Source: Streptomyces sp. 2131.1
GTDB taxonomy: Bacteria; Actinomycetota; Actinomycetes; Streptomycetales; Streptomycetaceae
Direction of reading: 5' to 3'
Length of the DNA stretch: 64,000 nt
NCBI RefSeq assembly: GCF_900105515.1
Contig: NZ_FNSY01000002.1
Coordinates: 1 to 64,000 of the forward strand
The notes under the pieces were generated by a model, which saw only the letters and a program-made list of their open reading frames with translations, had not been told where the DNA came from and did not search any database. The position numbers were made by a program, and so were the translations under genes. Shown here in pieces: positions 1-8,248 of this stretch. Each line of letters opens with the position of its first letter. Within the stretch, counting starts at the first letter, position 1.

Positions 1-1062
1 TGACAGGCCGCCACTTCGTGGCTACCCGTCAGAGGTTCCGCTCCGCTCCACCTCGGCCCGTCCGCTTCGCTCCCGGACCAAACCCGCTCCGCAGACCGAG
101 CTCACCGCCGGGCTGGCCCGATCCACTCCAGTGGACTGTAGGAATCAGAACGCTGACGCACAGCCACCTCCCTCACCAAAGGGCCACATTCCCTCTACCC
201 GCCCAACCACCCACTCCTTCCGCCCGCTCACTCGCAGCCACCGTGCGAGTTGCCTGAGCGTGAAGGCCAGGACCGCGTGTGCAAGTGCCGACTGACTTCA
301 GAACGGCTTCATGTGCTTCATTAGTAAGACGAGATTAGCTATGGAATCACAGCACCCCAGCACTCATCGCCCCGGAAGTGGAATCCTCACACCGCCCGTC
401 GGGAATGATCGACTGACAGAAGACCCGCAGCACACACACGACAGCCATCCTTCAGCAGAAGAACAACACGGCGCATCAACCGCAACAGCCTTGTCCCCAG
501 TCTCGAAGGCCACCTACCCCTCACGAACCAGACACTCGGCGCAGGTCAAGTAAGCAAGACCTGCGAGACGTAGCAAGTCACCGAGTCACTCGATTCGCCT
601 CACCGGCGGACTCTACTCAGACATAAGAGCGTTCCACATCGAAGTGAGCTCTGACCTGCGGCGATGTGAAGCTGTTTGTTCTAGATACCTGGAACAAACA
701 GCTTCCGAGTGTTCCAGGTATCTAGAACAAAGCGCGCTCAGAGTGCGGACTCGCCTGGAGCCTCAGAGACGGCCTCTACCAACTGCACCCGCTTATCACC
801 GGCGCGAAGGTGTCCTCCCACGTGATGCCGATCCCCAAGATCCGAGCTGCCGAACCAGACCGCTTCACCCAACAGCGACGGGCAAAATGCGCCGCCAGAC
901 AGCCAACCTCGCCACCGCACACCCGCTGTCACCCGGTAGCACAAGCTGAACCGAACCGTTCCAGGACAGCAGAACAACTCGCGATAAGGCACCCCAGAGG
1001 GTCCACATCGCTGGGGTTGTCTACCCCCTGAGTAGTCACATCACAGGTCAAAGGTCAGCCAA
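1..1062. other. gene-poor left edge
   Basis: I see no convincing gene here. The short open frames on both strands lack family motifs, and base composition is less GC-biased than in the genes to the right. The one clear structure is the nested inverted repeat at 669-730, described separately. Confidence 0.5.
669..730. repeat. nested perfect inverted repeats
   Basis: Two overlapping perfect hairpins share sequence. A 13-bp pair (669-681 with 692-704, 10-nt loop) lies inside a 21-bp pair (676-696 with 710-730, 13-nt loop). The two foldings are mutually exclusive because 676-696 takes part in both. The 18-bp core, GTTCyAGrTAyCTrGAAC, is itself nearly palindromic and occurs twice in opposite orientation. 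It could be a double operator, a recombination or replication site, or a terminator; the sequence alone does not decide. Confidence 0.85.
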
Positions 1063-1360
1063 GCCGACGTTCGAGCCGCCCTCTCGTGGCAACACCGCTG
1101 GGCCTACACGGTGTTGATCCACCTCTTGGGCCGGCAGGAGCCAGGCGGGCGCTGCGCTGCCTGGTCACCCACGGAACCATTGCCGCCGAGATCGGCATCA
1201 CCCGGTCCAAGGTCACCCGTGCCCTCCAGCACCTCGGCTTTGCTCGGATGGTAGGGAAGGAAGGCAACGGCGCCTACCGGCTCAGCCCGCTGATCGCCGG
1301 GTTCCGTACCCCGGCAGAGCGGCAACGCCGCCTGGAGCCGCCCATCGACCTCGCCAACCG
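1063..1360 (+). pseudogene. frameshifted winged-helix (RepL/MarR-like) gene relic
   Basis: One frame (codons from 1087) reads RWAYTVLIHLLGRQEPGG. A second frame, from about 1165, continues TIAAEIGITRSKVTRALQHL and ends in a YRLSPLIAGFRTP-like strand. Together they match one winged-helix DNA-binding protein with the helix-turn-helix at ITRSKVTRAL, broken by a frameshift near 1141-1165. The gene running off the right edge (63746 onward) has the same layout: AYTLLLPMM..QEPGG, then an HTH, then RGRFQL. No clear start is visible. It is probably a decayed plasmid- or arm-type replication or regulatory gene. Confidence 0.6.
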
Positions 1361-1429
1361 TCGGCGAACCCGACCTCCTGCCTTCAGCGAAGTGGCGTCG
1401 CGCCAGCCGATGCGACGCCACTTCGCGCG

Positions 1430-1612
1430 TGCGGGAGCACGGCGTACAGCCAGAGCAAGGCCCTGGGGCACCAGATCGCCGTACAGGGCCAGGCGGACGA
1501 GTTCGGCGAGCAGCGCGGCATGAGCGAGAACGGGCAGCGGCAGGGGACTCGTGACTTCCTCGCGGGTGGCGGGGTCGCGGTAGTGCCTGAGCTCATTCTC
1601 GAACGATCAGCA
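1430..1612 (-). pseudogene. gene fragment of unknown family
   Basis: The minus strand carries a protein-like stretch (SFENELRHYRDPATREE, then an alanine/leucine-rich helix ending LALYGDLVPQGLALAVRR) with no start codon or complete frame. It looks like the middle or end of a real gene whose remainder is missing. I do not recognise the family. It lies in a region of other decayed genes. Confidence 0.35.
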
Positions 1613-1689
1613 AGTCGGATTCCCAGAGGGCGCTCCGTGTCTTCGGGTGCCCGGCAGCTGGTCGTGCCACGTCATCAGCGTGTGGCTCG

Positions 1690-2406
1690 TTACCTCGTGT
1701 ACGTCGAGGAGCCGAGCACGACCTGGTGGCCGGTGATCTCGAAGTCCACCCCCGACGGCGTGGAACGGGCAGCGGTGAAACCGGCGTTCTGAGGCAGGGA
1801 CACACGCCATACGTAGGAGTGTCCACCGATGCCCGGCACCGCGACGCTGATCTCGTCGCCCTGCGCCAGCAGACTTCCGCCGGTGTCGACCTTACGGCCG
1901 TCCCAGGTGCCGCTGACCTGAACCCGCGCTTCCTGCCCGTGCGACCCGGCCGCCGGACCGACGGTGAGTGCCCCGCCCTTGCCCATAAGCCGCGTGATCA
2001 CACCGGACAGCGCCTCGTAGGAGAAGGACACTTCGCCGGTGACCAGGTTTGCCTGCGCCGTGCGGGAGGACAGCGAGGTGACCGTCACGTCGTGCAGGTC
2101 CAGGGCGAGCTTCCGCACGTCGAGGTAGTCGCCCTGCGCGTTCGACGTCGTGTTGAGCGAGAAGTTACCCGCACTGATGGTGACATGGTCGAGCTCGCGG
2201 CCCGTCGCCTGGGTCAGGAACGGGAAGCCGTGGATCGACACATGGGTGTAACCGTCCGTCGAGCCTGAGCCGTATCCGTACTTCTGCTGCGCGAGCTGAG
2301 CCGCCTCCCCCTCCGCGACATGCACCGCGACCCGGTCCGCCACCGTGAACAGCACAGCCAGCACGACGACCACGATCGCGAGCACTCTGACCCAACGCTG
2401 TCTCAT
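1690..2406 (-). CDS. DUF2993 / LmeA-like lipid-binding protein
   Basis: A 238-residue protein with an N-terminal hydrophobic helix (about residues 8-25, VLAIVVVVLAVLFTV) that should anchor it in the membrane or act as a signal, so the rest lies outside the cell. The remainder resembles the actinobacterial DUF2993/LmeA family of phospholipid-binding proteins, with the early HGFPFLTQ motif followed by beta-rich sequence. The ATG at 2406 was chosen because an AGGAG ribosome site lies just upstream (2410-2414); the longer frame adds only an arginine-rich stretch. It stands alone. The 300 bases upstream of it, to 2706, hold no gene I can support. Confidence 0.75.
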   Translation of the reverse strand: MRQRWVRVLAIVVVVLAVLFTVADRVAVHVAEGEAAQLAQQKYGYGSGSTDGYTHVSIHGFPFLTQATGRELDHVTISAGNFSLNTTSNAQGDYLDVRKLALDLHDVTVTSLSSRTAQANLVTGEVSFSYEALSGVITRLMGKGGALTVGPAAGSHGQEARVQVSGTWDGRKVDTGGSLLAQGDEISVAVPGIGGHSYVWRVSLPQNAGFTAARSTPSGVDFEITGHQVVLGSSTYTR

Positions 2407-2706
2407 TCTCCTGCCCCCTCCCACTGCCGCGCCCCCCTGGCAGCGACCACACCGCCGAACAGACACACGGCGACGGGGCATAGTAACCGGGGTTACGGAC
2501 CTGAGAGCTCAACAGAAGTCAAAGGGCCGTGCGGAGACGACCACGACACGCGCTACTGAAGGTTTCTGGTGGCTGTGAGCGCGTGAGCGTCGATGCGGTT
2601 CAGCCACATGTCCTGGTCATCTCGTCGCTTCCGCGGCGGCGGCGACGGTCGGCTGCGGCCGGCCAGGCTGTGGACGAAGATCGCGTCCCTTTGGCGTCGA
2701 TCTCGT

Positions 2707-3654
2707 TCACCGGCCGGTGAGCAGTTCTCCGTACCAGGCGAGTGTGGTGTCGACCGTGGCCTGCATCGGGTTCGGGACGAGGCTGTACGCCTTCTCGATG
2801 GCCGTGGAGTCGACGATCTGCGCCTCCGTGTGCTGGTAGAACATCTCGGCGTACTCCGCCATGAACACCTCGTCGAACGGCCCGAACGGGCGCGGCTCGG
2901 GTATGGCGGTGAGGTTCAGGGGGCGGCCGATGCGCTGCGCGATCAGGTCCATGATCTGGCGGGTGGTGAGTGCGGGTGCCGTGGGCAGGTGCCAGACGCG
3001 GCCGTCGCCGTCCGGGTTCTCGCCGAGCGTCGCGAGGCCCGCCGCCACGTCACCGATGTAGGTGTAGCTGTGCGGCAGATCGATGTCGCCGAGTACCGGG
3101 ACCTCTTCCCCGGTCAGCGCGGCCGGGAACACCGCGCCGCCGAGCGTGGAGTTGAGGACTCCGGGGCCGACGAAGTCGGCCGACCGGCCCAGCACGACGC
3201 GCAGCCGGCCCTCGTCGTGGGCGGCGAGGTAGCGGGCGTCGAGATCCGCGCGCATGCGGCCCTTGCGGGAGGTCGCGTTCCAGGGGGTGTCCTCGGTCAT
3301 CACCGCGCCGTGCGTCTCACCGTATGGGTAGAGCGTGTCGAGGACGACAAGGCGCGCGCCGGCTGTCTCAGCCGCCGCGAGGACGGACCGCTGGATGCGC
3401 GGCATCACCTCGACCTGGAGGTGATAGGCGACGTTCAGGCAGTGGTAGGCGACCGCCGCTCCGTCGAGTGCGGCCCGCGCGCCTTCCGCGGTAGACGCGT
3501 CGGCGGCGAACCGCTGGACCCCGTCCGGGGCGCCGCCGTCGCCGCTCCGGTCCACCAGTCGGACCTGGTGACCACGGCCGGCCAGCTCCGTCGCGAGCGC
3601 GGTGCCGGCGGGACCGGCGCCGAGGACTACGTGGAGATCACGTGCTGTGGTCAT
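2707..3654 (-). CDS. NAD(P)-dependent epimerase/dehydratase family protein
   Basis: A 315-residue extended SDR (NmrA/epimerase-like) protein. An N-terminal Rossmann motif, VVLGAGPAGTALATEL, binds NAD(P). The motif VLDTLYPYGETH sits at the usual catalytic-tyrosine area, and a YTYIGDVA segment is typical of the family. The substrate cannot be told. The ATG at 3654 has a GGGAG site upstream; the longer frame would need a TTG. It is divergent from a TetR regulator (3788), and the intervening palindromes suggest TetR control of this gene, as is common for such pairs. Confidence 0.8.
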   Translation of the reverse strand: MTTARDLHVVLGAGPAGTALATELAGRGHQVRLVDRSGDGGAPDGVQRFAADASTAEGARAALDGAAVAYHCLNVAYHLQVEVMPRIQRSVLAAAETAGARLVVLDTLYPYGETHGAVMTEDTPWNATSRKGRMRADLDARYLAAHDEGRLRVVLGRSADFVGPGVLNSTLGGAVFPAALTGEEVPVLGDIDLPHSYTYIGDVAAGLATLGENPDGDGRVWHLPTAPALTTRQIMDLIAQRIGRPLNLTAIPEPRPFGPFDEVFMAEYAEMFYQHTEAQIVDSTAIEKAYSLVPNPMQATVDTTLAWYGELLTGR

Positions 3655-3695
3655 GAGGACTCCCGAGGTAGGCAAAGGTGACTGTACATCGCTTT

Positions 3696-3756
3696 AGTTA
3701 TTGACTGTAACTGTTGCGATGGAGCGTCGCAACAGTTCTTGTTAGACTCAGTAACT
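3696..3756. promoter_or_regulatory. nested palindromic operator between SDR and tetR
   Basis: A perfect 11-bp inverted repeat, AACTGTTGCGA (3709-3719) with TCGCAACAGTT (3727-3737), is enclosed by an outer imperfect pair, AGTTATTGACTGTAAC (3696-3711) and GTTAGACTCAGTAACT (3741-3756). It lies between the divergent SDR gene and the TetR gene, so it is the likely TetR binding region covering both promoters. Confidence 0.75.
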
Positions 3757-3787
3757 GCAGTGATCGTGCCTAGCGAGAGGGCCGGGA

Positions 3788-4507
3788 ATGGCGGAGACGC
3801 AGCAGGGGCCGCGGGCCAGGTACCGGGAGCAGACCCGGGCGGAGATCAAGGAAGTGGCGCTGCGCCAGCTCGCCGAGGGTGGTGTGGGGGCGCTCGCGCT
3901 CACACGGATCGCCAAGGCACTGGGGCTGTCGGGCCCCGCCCTCTACCGCTACTTCGCCAACCGCGACGACCTGCTGAGCGCCCTGATCAGGGACGCGTAC
4001 GACGACGCCGCGACGGCGATCGGCGAGGCGGCGGCCACGGCGCGCGACCGGAGCCCGCGCGAGCGGTTGCGCGTGCTGGCCGGGGCCTACCGGGCCTGGG
4101 CGGTCTCCGCGCCGCACCGTTATCTGCTGATCCAGGGGTCTCCGGTACCGGGGTATGTGGCCCCGGACGACACCCTGGAGCGCGCGCGTGCCGTGCTCGG
4201 GCCGCTTCTGCCGGTCTTCGCGGGCGGTTCCCCGGGGGCCGACGTGGCCTCGATGGTGGACCGGATGGCGGCGTGGCTGGAGACGGACGCCGGCGTGGGG
4301 TCCTGGGTGGCGGAGTACGTGCCCGACGCCGCGGGGGACGTCAGGGCCTCGGCCGTTGCGCTGGCCGGTGCGGTGCTGGCGTGGGCGCAGTTGCACGGGG
4401 CGGTGGGCCTGGAGGTGGCCGGGCAGTTCGCCGGCATGGGCCATGACGGGGAGACCCTGCTCGCGGCCCAGAACGGCATGCTGGCGGACGCCTTCGGCCT
4501 GGAGTAG
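3788..4507 (+). CDS. TetR/AcrR family transcriptional regulator
   Basis: A 239-residue one-component repressor. The N-terminal HTH reads ALTRIAKALGLSGPALYRYF (about residues 38-57), followed by the usual NRDDLLSALI helix. The C-terminal half is an alanine-rich helical ligand domain of the WHG/TetR_C type. It is divergent from the SDR gene at 2707-3654 and faces the nested palindrome at 3696-3756, so autoregulation and control of the SDR gene are likely. Confidence 0.9.
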   Translation: MAETQQGPRARYREQTRAEIKEVALRQLAEGGVGALALTRIAKALGLSGPALYRYFANRDDLLSALIRDAYDDAATAIGEAAATARDRSPRERLRVLAGAYRAWAVSAPHRYLLIQGSPVPGYVAPDDTLERARAVLGPLLPVFAGGSPGADVASMVDRMAAWLETDAGVGSWVAEYVPDAAGDVRASAVALAGAVLAWAQLHGAVGLEVAGQFAGMGHDGETLLAAQNGMLADAFGLE

Positions 4508-4602
4508 GCGACCGGGTCCGGGAGTTCAGGCCCGTCGGCCGTTGGGGGCTCCGTGTGCCGGGCGGGCGGTCGGGTGATCGATGAGTTCCGGGGCGGGCGG
4601 GG

Positions 4603-4800
4603 GTCATCACCGTCGACGGCCCGAACCTCGCGGCCCAGGCGATCAAGGCCGGGCTGGTGGACGAGTACCACCTGTTCATCACCACGAGCGTGGTCGGCGG
4701 CGGCAAGCGGTTCTTCCCCGACGGCGTACGACTCGATCTCGACCTGGTCGAGAAGCGCGCGTTCGACAGCGGACTGATCTACGCGCGCTACCGGGCGCGA
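4603..4800 (+). pseudogene. C-terminal fragment of RibD_C/DHFR-family reductase
   Basis: The plus strand reads VITVDGPNLAAQAIKAGLVD followed by EYHLFITTSVVGGGKRFFPD. This is the C-terminal third of a dihydrofolate-reductase-like (RibD C-terminal, YwjB-type) protein. The nucleotide-binding N-terminal two thirds are absent. The fragment abuts, at about 4800, an oppositely oriented monooxygenase fragment, so a deletion or recombination event probably joined two partial genes. Confidence 0.7.
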
Positions 4801-5035
4801 GGTTCGCGCCCTCGCCGGTGAAGGGCGACATCAGGTGGGCGGCGTCGCCGACGAGCGTCACGCCGGGGACTCTGTCCCATGCGAGTCCGACGGGGAGGGC
4901 GTGGACGGGCCGGAGCAACGGTTCCGCGTCGCTCTCCGTCACGAAGGCGGTGAGCAGCGGCGACCATCCGTCGAACTCGTCGGCGATCCGGCGGAGGCCC
5001 GCGGACGGGTCGCTGAAGTCGATCGACCTCTGCAT
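4800..5035 (-). pseudogene. fragment of FAD-dependent monooxygenase (TetX/PHBH type)
   Basis: The minus strand encodes GWSPLLTAFV, then the DG/GD-type FAD motif VTLVGDAAHLMSPFTGEGAN, which contacts the flavin ribityl chain in class A flavoprotein monooxygenases. The N-terminal FAD-binding GxGxxG region is missing, and family resemblance stops just after GEGANLA, at the junction with the reductase fragment. It cannot encode a working enzyme. Confidence 0.7.
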
Positions 5036-5104
5036 CGGTGTACGAATGATGCCCTGCGGATGCCCGCGGGACTTCGCTTTTCGCGACCAGCCGCGCCTGG
5101 CGGT

Positions 5105-5400
5105 TCAGCCCGTGAGGGTGCTGAGCCAGCTGGTGAGCAGGCGGTTGGTCTCCTCGGGGCATTCCTGCTGGATCCAGTGGCCGCAGCCCTCCAGGAGATG
5201 GGAAGCGGTCAGGCCGGGGAGCATGGTGGGGAAGGCGTCGATGGCGTCGGACATCCAGGTGGTGGAGGCGTCCAGGGTGCCGCCGATGAACAGGGACGGC
5301 TGTATGTCCTTTACGGGCGGCTGTGGCTCGCGCTCGGCGACCAGGACCTCGTACTGAGCGCCGGGGACGTTGCCGAGTTCGACACCCGCGATGCGCATGG
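5105..5400 (-). pseudogene. C-terminal fragment of alpha/beta (epoxide) hydrolase
   Basis: The last roughly 95 codons match the end of an epoxide-hydrolase-like alpha/beta hydrolase: PSLFIGGTLDASTTWM with the acid-loop Asp region, then LEGCGHWIQQECPEETNRLL with the catalytic-type His. The nucleophile half is absent, and the frame runs into the TPR gene at 5494 without a start. This is the third partial gene in a row. Confidence 0.65.
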
Positions 5401-5493
5401 GGTCGCGTACGCCGGCCCCGGCAGTGCCGGCGTACGGGTCACCGAGCATCGCCGCGCAGAGCCGGGCCCGGACAGGCTCGGCGCCGCCGGTCC

Positions 5494-6006
5494 TCACTCG
5501 GGACGGCCGTCGGCGAGCCACTGGGCGAGGCCGCGCAGCCCGGCCGCCCAGCGTCCGAGGTCGGTGGCCTCGGCGTGGACGGTGACTACGGTGAGCAACT
5601 CGGCCACCGCCTCGTCCGACCTCTGGGCGTCGTTGAGGGTCAGGGCGCGGAAGACGCGTACGGAATCGGAGTCGGGGAACTCCCTGCGGGCACGGTCGAG
5701 CACCGCCAGCGACTCGTCCAGCTCGCCCAGCCATCTGAGGGTGCTGGCGTACTGGCACAGGCACCGGCGCAGGACGTCACCGTCGAGGCCGAGGGCGAGC
5801 GCGCGCTCGTAGTGGCCACGGGCGGTCTCCTCCTGGCCGGCGGTGTCGTAGGCGCCGCCCACCTCGTACACGAGGACCGGGTGGTCCGGGTGTTCGGCGA
5901 GCAGCGCCTCGAAGTAGGCGATCGTCGGGGCCATGTCCGCCCGGTCGCGCCGGTCGTAGCCACGCTGGAGCGCCTCGGCCAGTTCGGGCGTCACGTCGGT
6001 CGTCAC
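5494..6006 (-). CDS. tetratricopeptide repeat protein
   Basis: A 170-residue cytoplasmic protein built of TPR-like helical pairs (GYDRRDRADMAPTIAYFEAL, VYEVGGAYDTAGQEETARGH, STLRWLGELDESLAVLDRA). Small proteins of this shape are common in Streptomyces, and the partner is unknown. The GTG start at 6006 follows a GGGGGAG ribosome site; an in-frame ATG at 6024 is the alternative. The upstream extension to 6222 lacks family character. Confidence 0.7.
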   Translation of the reverse strand: MTTDVTPELAEALQRGYDRRDRADMAPTIAYFEALLAEHPDHPVLVYEVGGAYDTAGQEETARGHYERALALGLDGDVLRRCLCQYASTLRWLGELDESLAVLDRARREFPDSDSVRVFRALTLNDAQRSDEAVAELLTVVTVHAEATDLGRWAAGLRGLAQWLADGRPE

Positions 6007-6257
6007 TGCCGCTCCCCCACGCATACGAGTCCGGGGACCGATTCTAGGGGAGTCTCTCCTCTCGCGGCGCGCGGAGATCGCCCCGGGCGGGAGCGAGCTC
6101 TCCTCCGGCGGTCCTGCCATGCCGACGCGGGTGCGGTCCGTGTCGGCATGGCCGTCAACCGCCTTGCGAGGAAGGGTGGTTGCGACCGCGGTCGGTCGTA
6201 TTCTTCGGCGCTCAGCACCCAACTTCGGGCTGCTCTCGCCGCCCCCGCGTCACTGGC

Positions 6258-6395
6258 TCACGGGACCTCGTCCTTCACGAAGTGGGCGGCGGAATCGGTC
6301 AGATCCGAGGGGGCGGCCATTGCCGTACCCAGAACGAATGCCGTGGTGAACAGAACGGTTGCAATGAGCTTCGTCAAAGTCTCTGTATTCCTCAT
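6258..6395 (-). CDS. small hydrophobic (exported?) peptide, 45 aa
   Basis: A short frame starting ATG AGG AAT at 6395. Residues 9-28, LIATVLFTTAFVLGTAMAAP, form one hydrophobic segment ending in a signal-peptidase-like AMA-A site, followed by a short polar tail ending KDEVP. It lies 27 nt downstream of the 113-residue gene on the same strand, so the two may form an operon. No strong ribosome site is visible. The family is unknown. Confidence 0.5.
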   Translation of the reverse strand: MRNTETLTKLIATVLFTTAFVLGTAMAAPSDLTDSAAHFVKDEVP

Positions 6396-6422
6396 ATCGG
6401 ACGGGAAGGCTGACCGTTTGGT

Positions 6423-6764
6423 CTAGGCGCGGCGAATCGTTCCTGCCTGCCTTTTCATCACGCGAACGATCGTTTCTGCGTGTGGTGGTCCATCGAAGAT
6501 CGGGGCGACCGGGCCGCAGGGCCCTTTCTCCTCGATCGCCTTCACCGGCTCGGCCGACGGGTACTCGTCGGTCCAGAGCGGTCGCAGCCCGAGCGGGTAC
6601 CGAATCTCCTCGAACTTGTCCGGGTGCGCAGTGTGCCCGTGTTCAGTGCCGGCGCTCGGCACCGGGGCGGGCCATGCCTCCCGTTCGATGTCCTCGAGGC
6701 GTCGGCGGAAGTCGACGTGCAACTGGTCCATCGTGTCGAAGAAGCTCTCCAGCAGAGAGCACAT
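6423..6764 (-). CDS. hypothetical protein, 113 aa
   Basis: I do not recognise this gene. It begins MCSLLESFFDTMDQLHVDF with an amphipathic helix and continues acidic and proline-rich, with no membrane segment. The start at 6764 was chosen because a perfect AGGAGG lies six bases upstream; the longer frame to 6950 adds arginine-rich sequence with no ribosome site. It is followed by the 45-residue hydrophobic peptide. Confidence 0.6.
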   Translation of the reverse strand: MCSLLESFFDTMDQLHVDFRRRLEDIEREAWPAPVPSAGTEHGHTAHPDKFEEIRYPLGLRPLWTDEYPSAEPVKAIEEKGPCGPVAPIFDGPPHAETIVRVMKRQAGTIRRA

Positions 6765-6978
6765 TCCATACCTCCTGTGGCCACGCCGGCCGTCGGCTCC
6801 CACGGCAGATGGGGCTGGGCTGTTCAGGGACGGCGGTGCGTTGTTCGCTCGTGATCGTTTACGTGATCGTTTACGGGATTCCAGACTCCCCAACGAATCC
6901 CACCGCTGAAAGGAACGTGCCAATCGAGTGACCCCGTCCGGAGTTGACACCGCGTGACCGGTTTGCTCCGACCACGAG

Positions 6979-7019
6979 CCTTCCGGGTTCTGTGACGGCC
7001 TCTCACAGAACCCGGAAGG
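6979..7019. terminator. 17-bp perfect hairpin terminator
   Basis: Arms 6979-6995 and 7003-7019 pair perfectly around a 7-nt loop. It lies just beyond the stop of the small membrane protein gene (7023) and upstream of the 113-residue gene, so it should end transcription leftward from the 7.0-8.2 kb genes. Confidence 0.8.
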
Positions 7020-7022
7020 AGG

Positions 7023-7193
7023 TCACCGCCTGCGGGGCGCCCAGCCGCTGCCCACGCCCGCCACGTGGAGGGCCAGAGCCGTGAGCCCCAGCAGCATCAC
7101 GTTCGTCGAGGAAAAGACATCATTGGTACTGATATCCGCCGCGTTGATCAGGAACGAAACGAAGAACAGCACTGCCGCGACTATGCCGAGCAT
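7023..7193 (-). CDS. small membrane protein, 56 aa
   Basis: The frame begins MLGIVAAVLFFVSFLINAAD and has a second hydrophobic stretch, VMLLGLTALALHVAG, so it should span the membrane twice with a short basic tail (WAPRRR). A GAGAGGGG ribosome site precedes the ATG at 7193. It lies 13 nt after the LysR gene on the same strand and before a strong hairpin. Small two-helix proteins of this type are frequent in Streptomyces; the function is unknown. Confidence 0.75.
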   Translation of the reverse strand: MLGIVAAVLFFVSFLINAADISTNDVFSSTNVMLLGLTALALHVAGVGSGWAPRRR

Positions 7194-7205
7194 GAGAAAC
7201 CCCTC

Positions 7206-8150
7206 TCATCGAAAGTGCATCCCCTGTACCCCCTCACCTGATACATAGACGGCCTCCTGACCCCGCATCGCCGGAAAGTCCGCGAAGGCTCGTCGGCTGT
7301 GCGCGAGGAGTTCGCGTACGGCGGGGTTGTGCGGGCTCTTCCAGATCAGGGCGAGCAGTGCCGGTGTGTCGACGTCGTCGATGGTGCGGGCGGTGAGACG
7401 GTCGCGGTGGACCGCGGCCATCGATTCGCTGAGGACGGCCACGCCGAGGCCGCGGGCGGCGAGGTCCGCGATGGCCTCCGCGGCGCCGGCCTGCATCGCG
7501 ATCGAGGGGTGGAGGTGCTGTGCGGCGCAGGCCCGGTCGAACACGGCCCGCAGGCCGGTGCCGGGCGGCATGCACACGATGGGGTGGGCGGCCAGGTCGC
7601 TCAGGGTGATCCGTCGCTGTTCCGCCAGGGGGTGCCCGGGCGGGATCGCCGCGACGAGCCGTTCACTGATGATCGTCAGCGCGTGGAGTCCGTCGGGGGC
7701 TGTCGCGGTTCCGATGAGTGCCAGGTCGACGGCGCCGGTTCGTACGCCTTCGGTGAGCCGGTCGGAGCTGTCCTCCAGCAGGGAGATCTCCACGCCGGGG
7801 TGGGCCTCGTGGAATGCGGCGAGGGCCTCGAAGAGCGGAGTGAGGGTGCAGCCGACGACCATTCCTACGGTGAGCCGGCCCCGTATCAGGTCGGTCACCT
7901 CGTCCACCGACCGGCCGACCGCTCCGACCGCGTCGAGCGCGGCGCGGGCGTGTTCGAGCGCGGCCTTCCCCGCGACGGTGAGCGTGACGGTCCGGGACGA
8001 CCGGTCGAACAGCTCGGCGCCGAGTTCTCGTTCCAGTTGGCGGATCTGGGCGCTGACGCCGGACTGGCTGATGTGCACCCGCTCGGCGGCGCGGGTGAAG
8101 TTCCGCTCTTCGGCGACCGCGACGAAGTACTCCAATTGCCTCAGTTCCAT
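7206..8150 (-). CDS. LysR family transcriptional regulator
   Basis: A 314-residue LTTR. The N-terminal winged HTH is canonical: MELRQLEYFVAVAEERNFTR, then SQSGVSAQIRQLERELGAEL. The C-terminal periplasmic-binding-like effector domain runs from about residue 90 (GRLTVGMVVG) to the end. It is divergent from an NTF2-like gene (8249), with an inverted repeat between them, the usual LysR target layout. Confidence 0.92.
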   Translation of the reverse strand: MELRQLEYFVAVAEERNFTRAAERVHISQSGVSAQIRQLERELGAELFDRSSRTVTLTVAGKAALEHARAALDAVGAVGRSVDEVTDLIRGRLTVGMVVGCTLTPLFEALAAFHEAHPGVEISLLEDSSDRLTEGVRTGAVDLALIGTATAPDGLHALTIISERLVAAIPPGHPLAEQRRITLSDLAAHPIVCMPPGTGLRAVFDRACAAQHLHPSIAMQAGAAEAIADLAARGLGVAVLSESMAAVHRDRLTARTIDDVDTPALLALIWKSPHNPAVRELLAHSRRAFADFPAMRGQEAVYVSGEGVQGMHFR

Positions 8151-8170
8151 GGCTCCCGATTCTAGTTTGC

Positions 8171-8194
8171 AGAAGAATCATATGTTGGACTTCT
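8171..8194. promoter_or_regulatory. possible LysR box
   Basis: AGAAG (8171-8175) and CTTCT (8190-8194) form an inverted repeat in the 98-bp gap between the LysR gene and the divergent gene at 8249. Placement rather than an exact T-N11-A match supports the call. Confidence 0.45.
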
Positions 8195-8248
8195 GATGAG
8201 TGGGCGATCACGCTGGGAAGTGCCGGAACCCCACGTGAGGAGGAACCC

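Noticed and set aside
1..1062. Telomere or replication origin at the left edge
   Set aside because: Only one hairpin group is seen; there is no array of palindromes, no terminal-protein gene and no DnaA-box cluster.
2593..3681. 362-codon plus-strand frame over the SDR gene
   Set aside because: Its product is compositionally biased and unlike any family, while the minus strand shows a clear Rossmann protein.
4800..5035. Working FAD monooxygenase gene
   Set aside because: The N-terminal FAD motif and the C-terminal part are both missing; only the GDAAH region remains.
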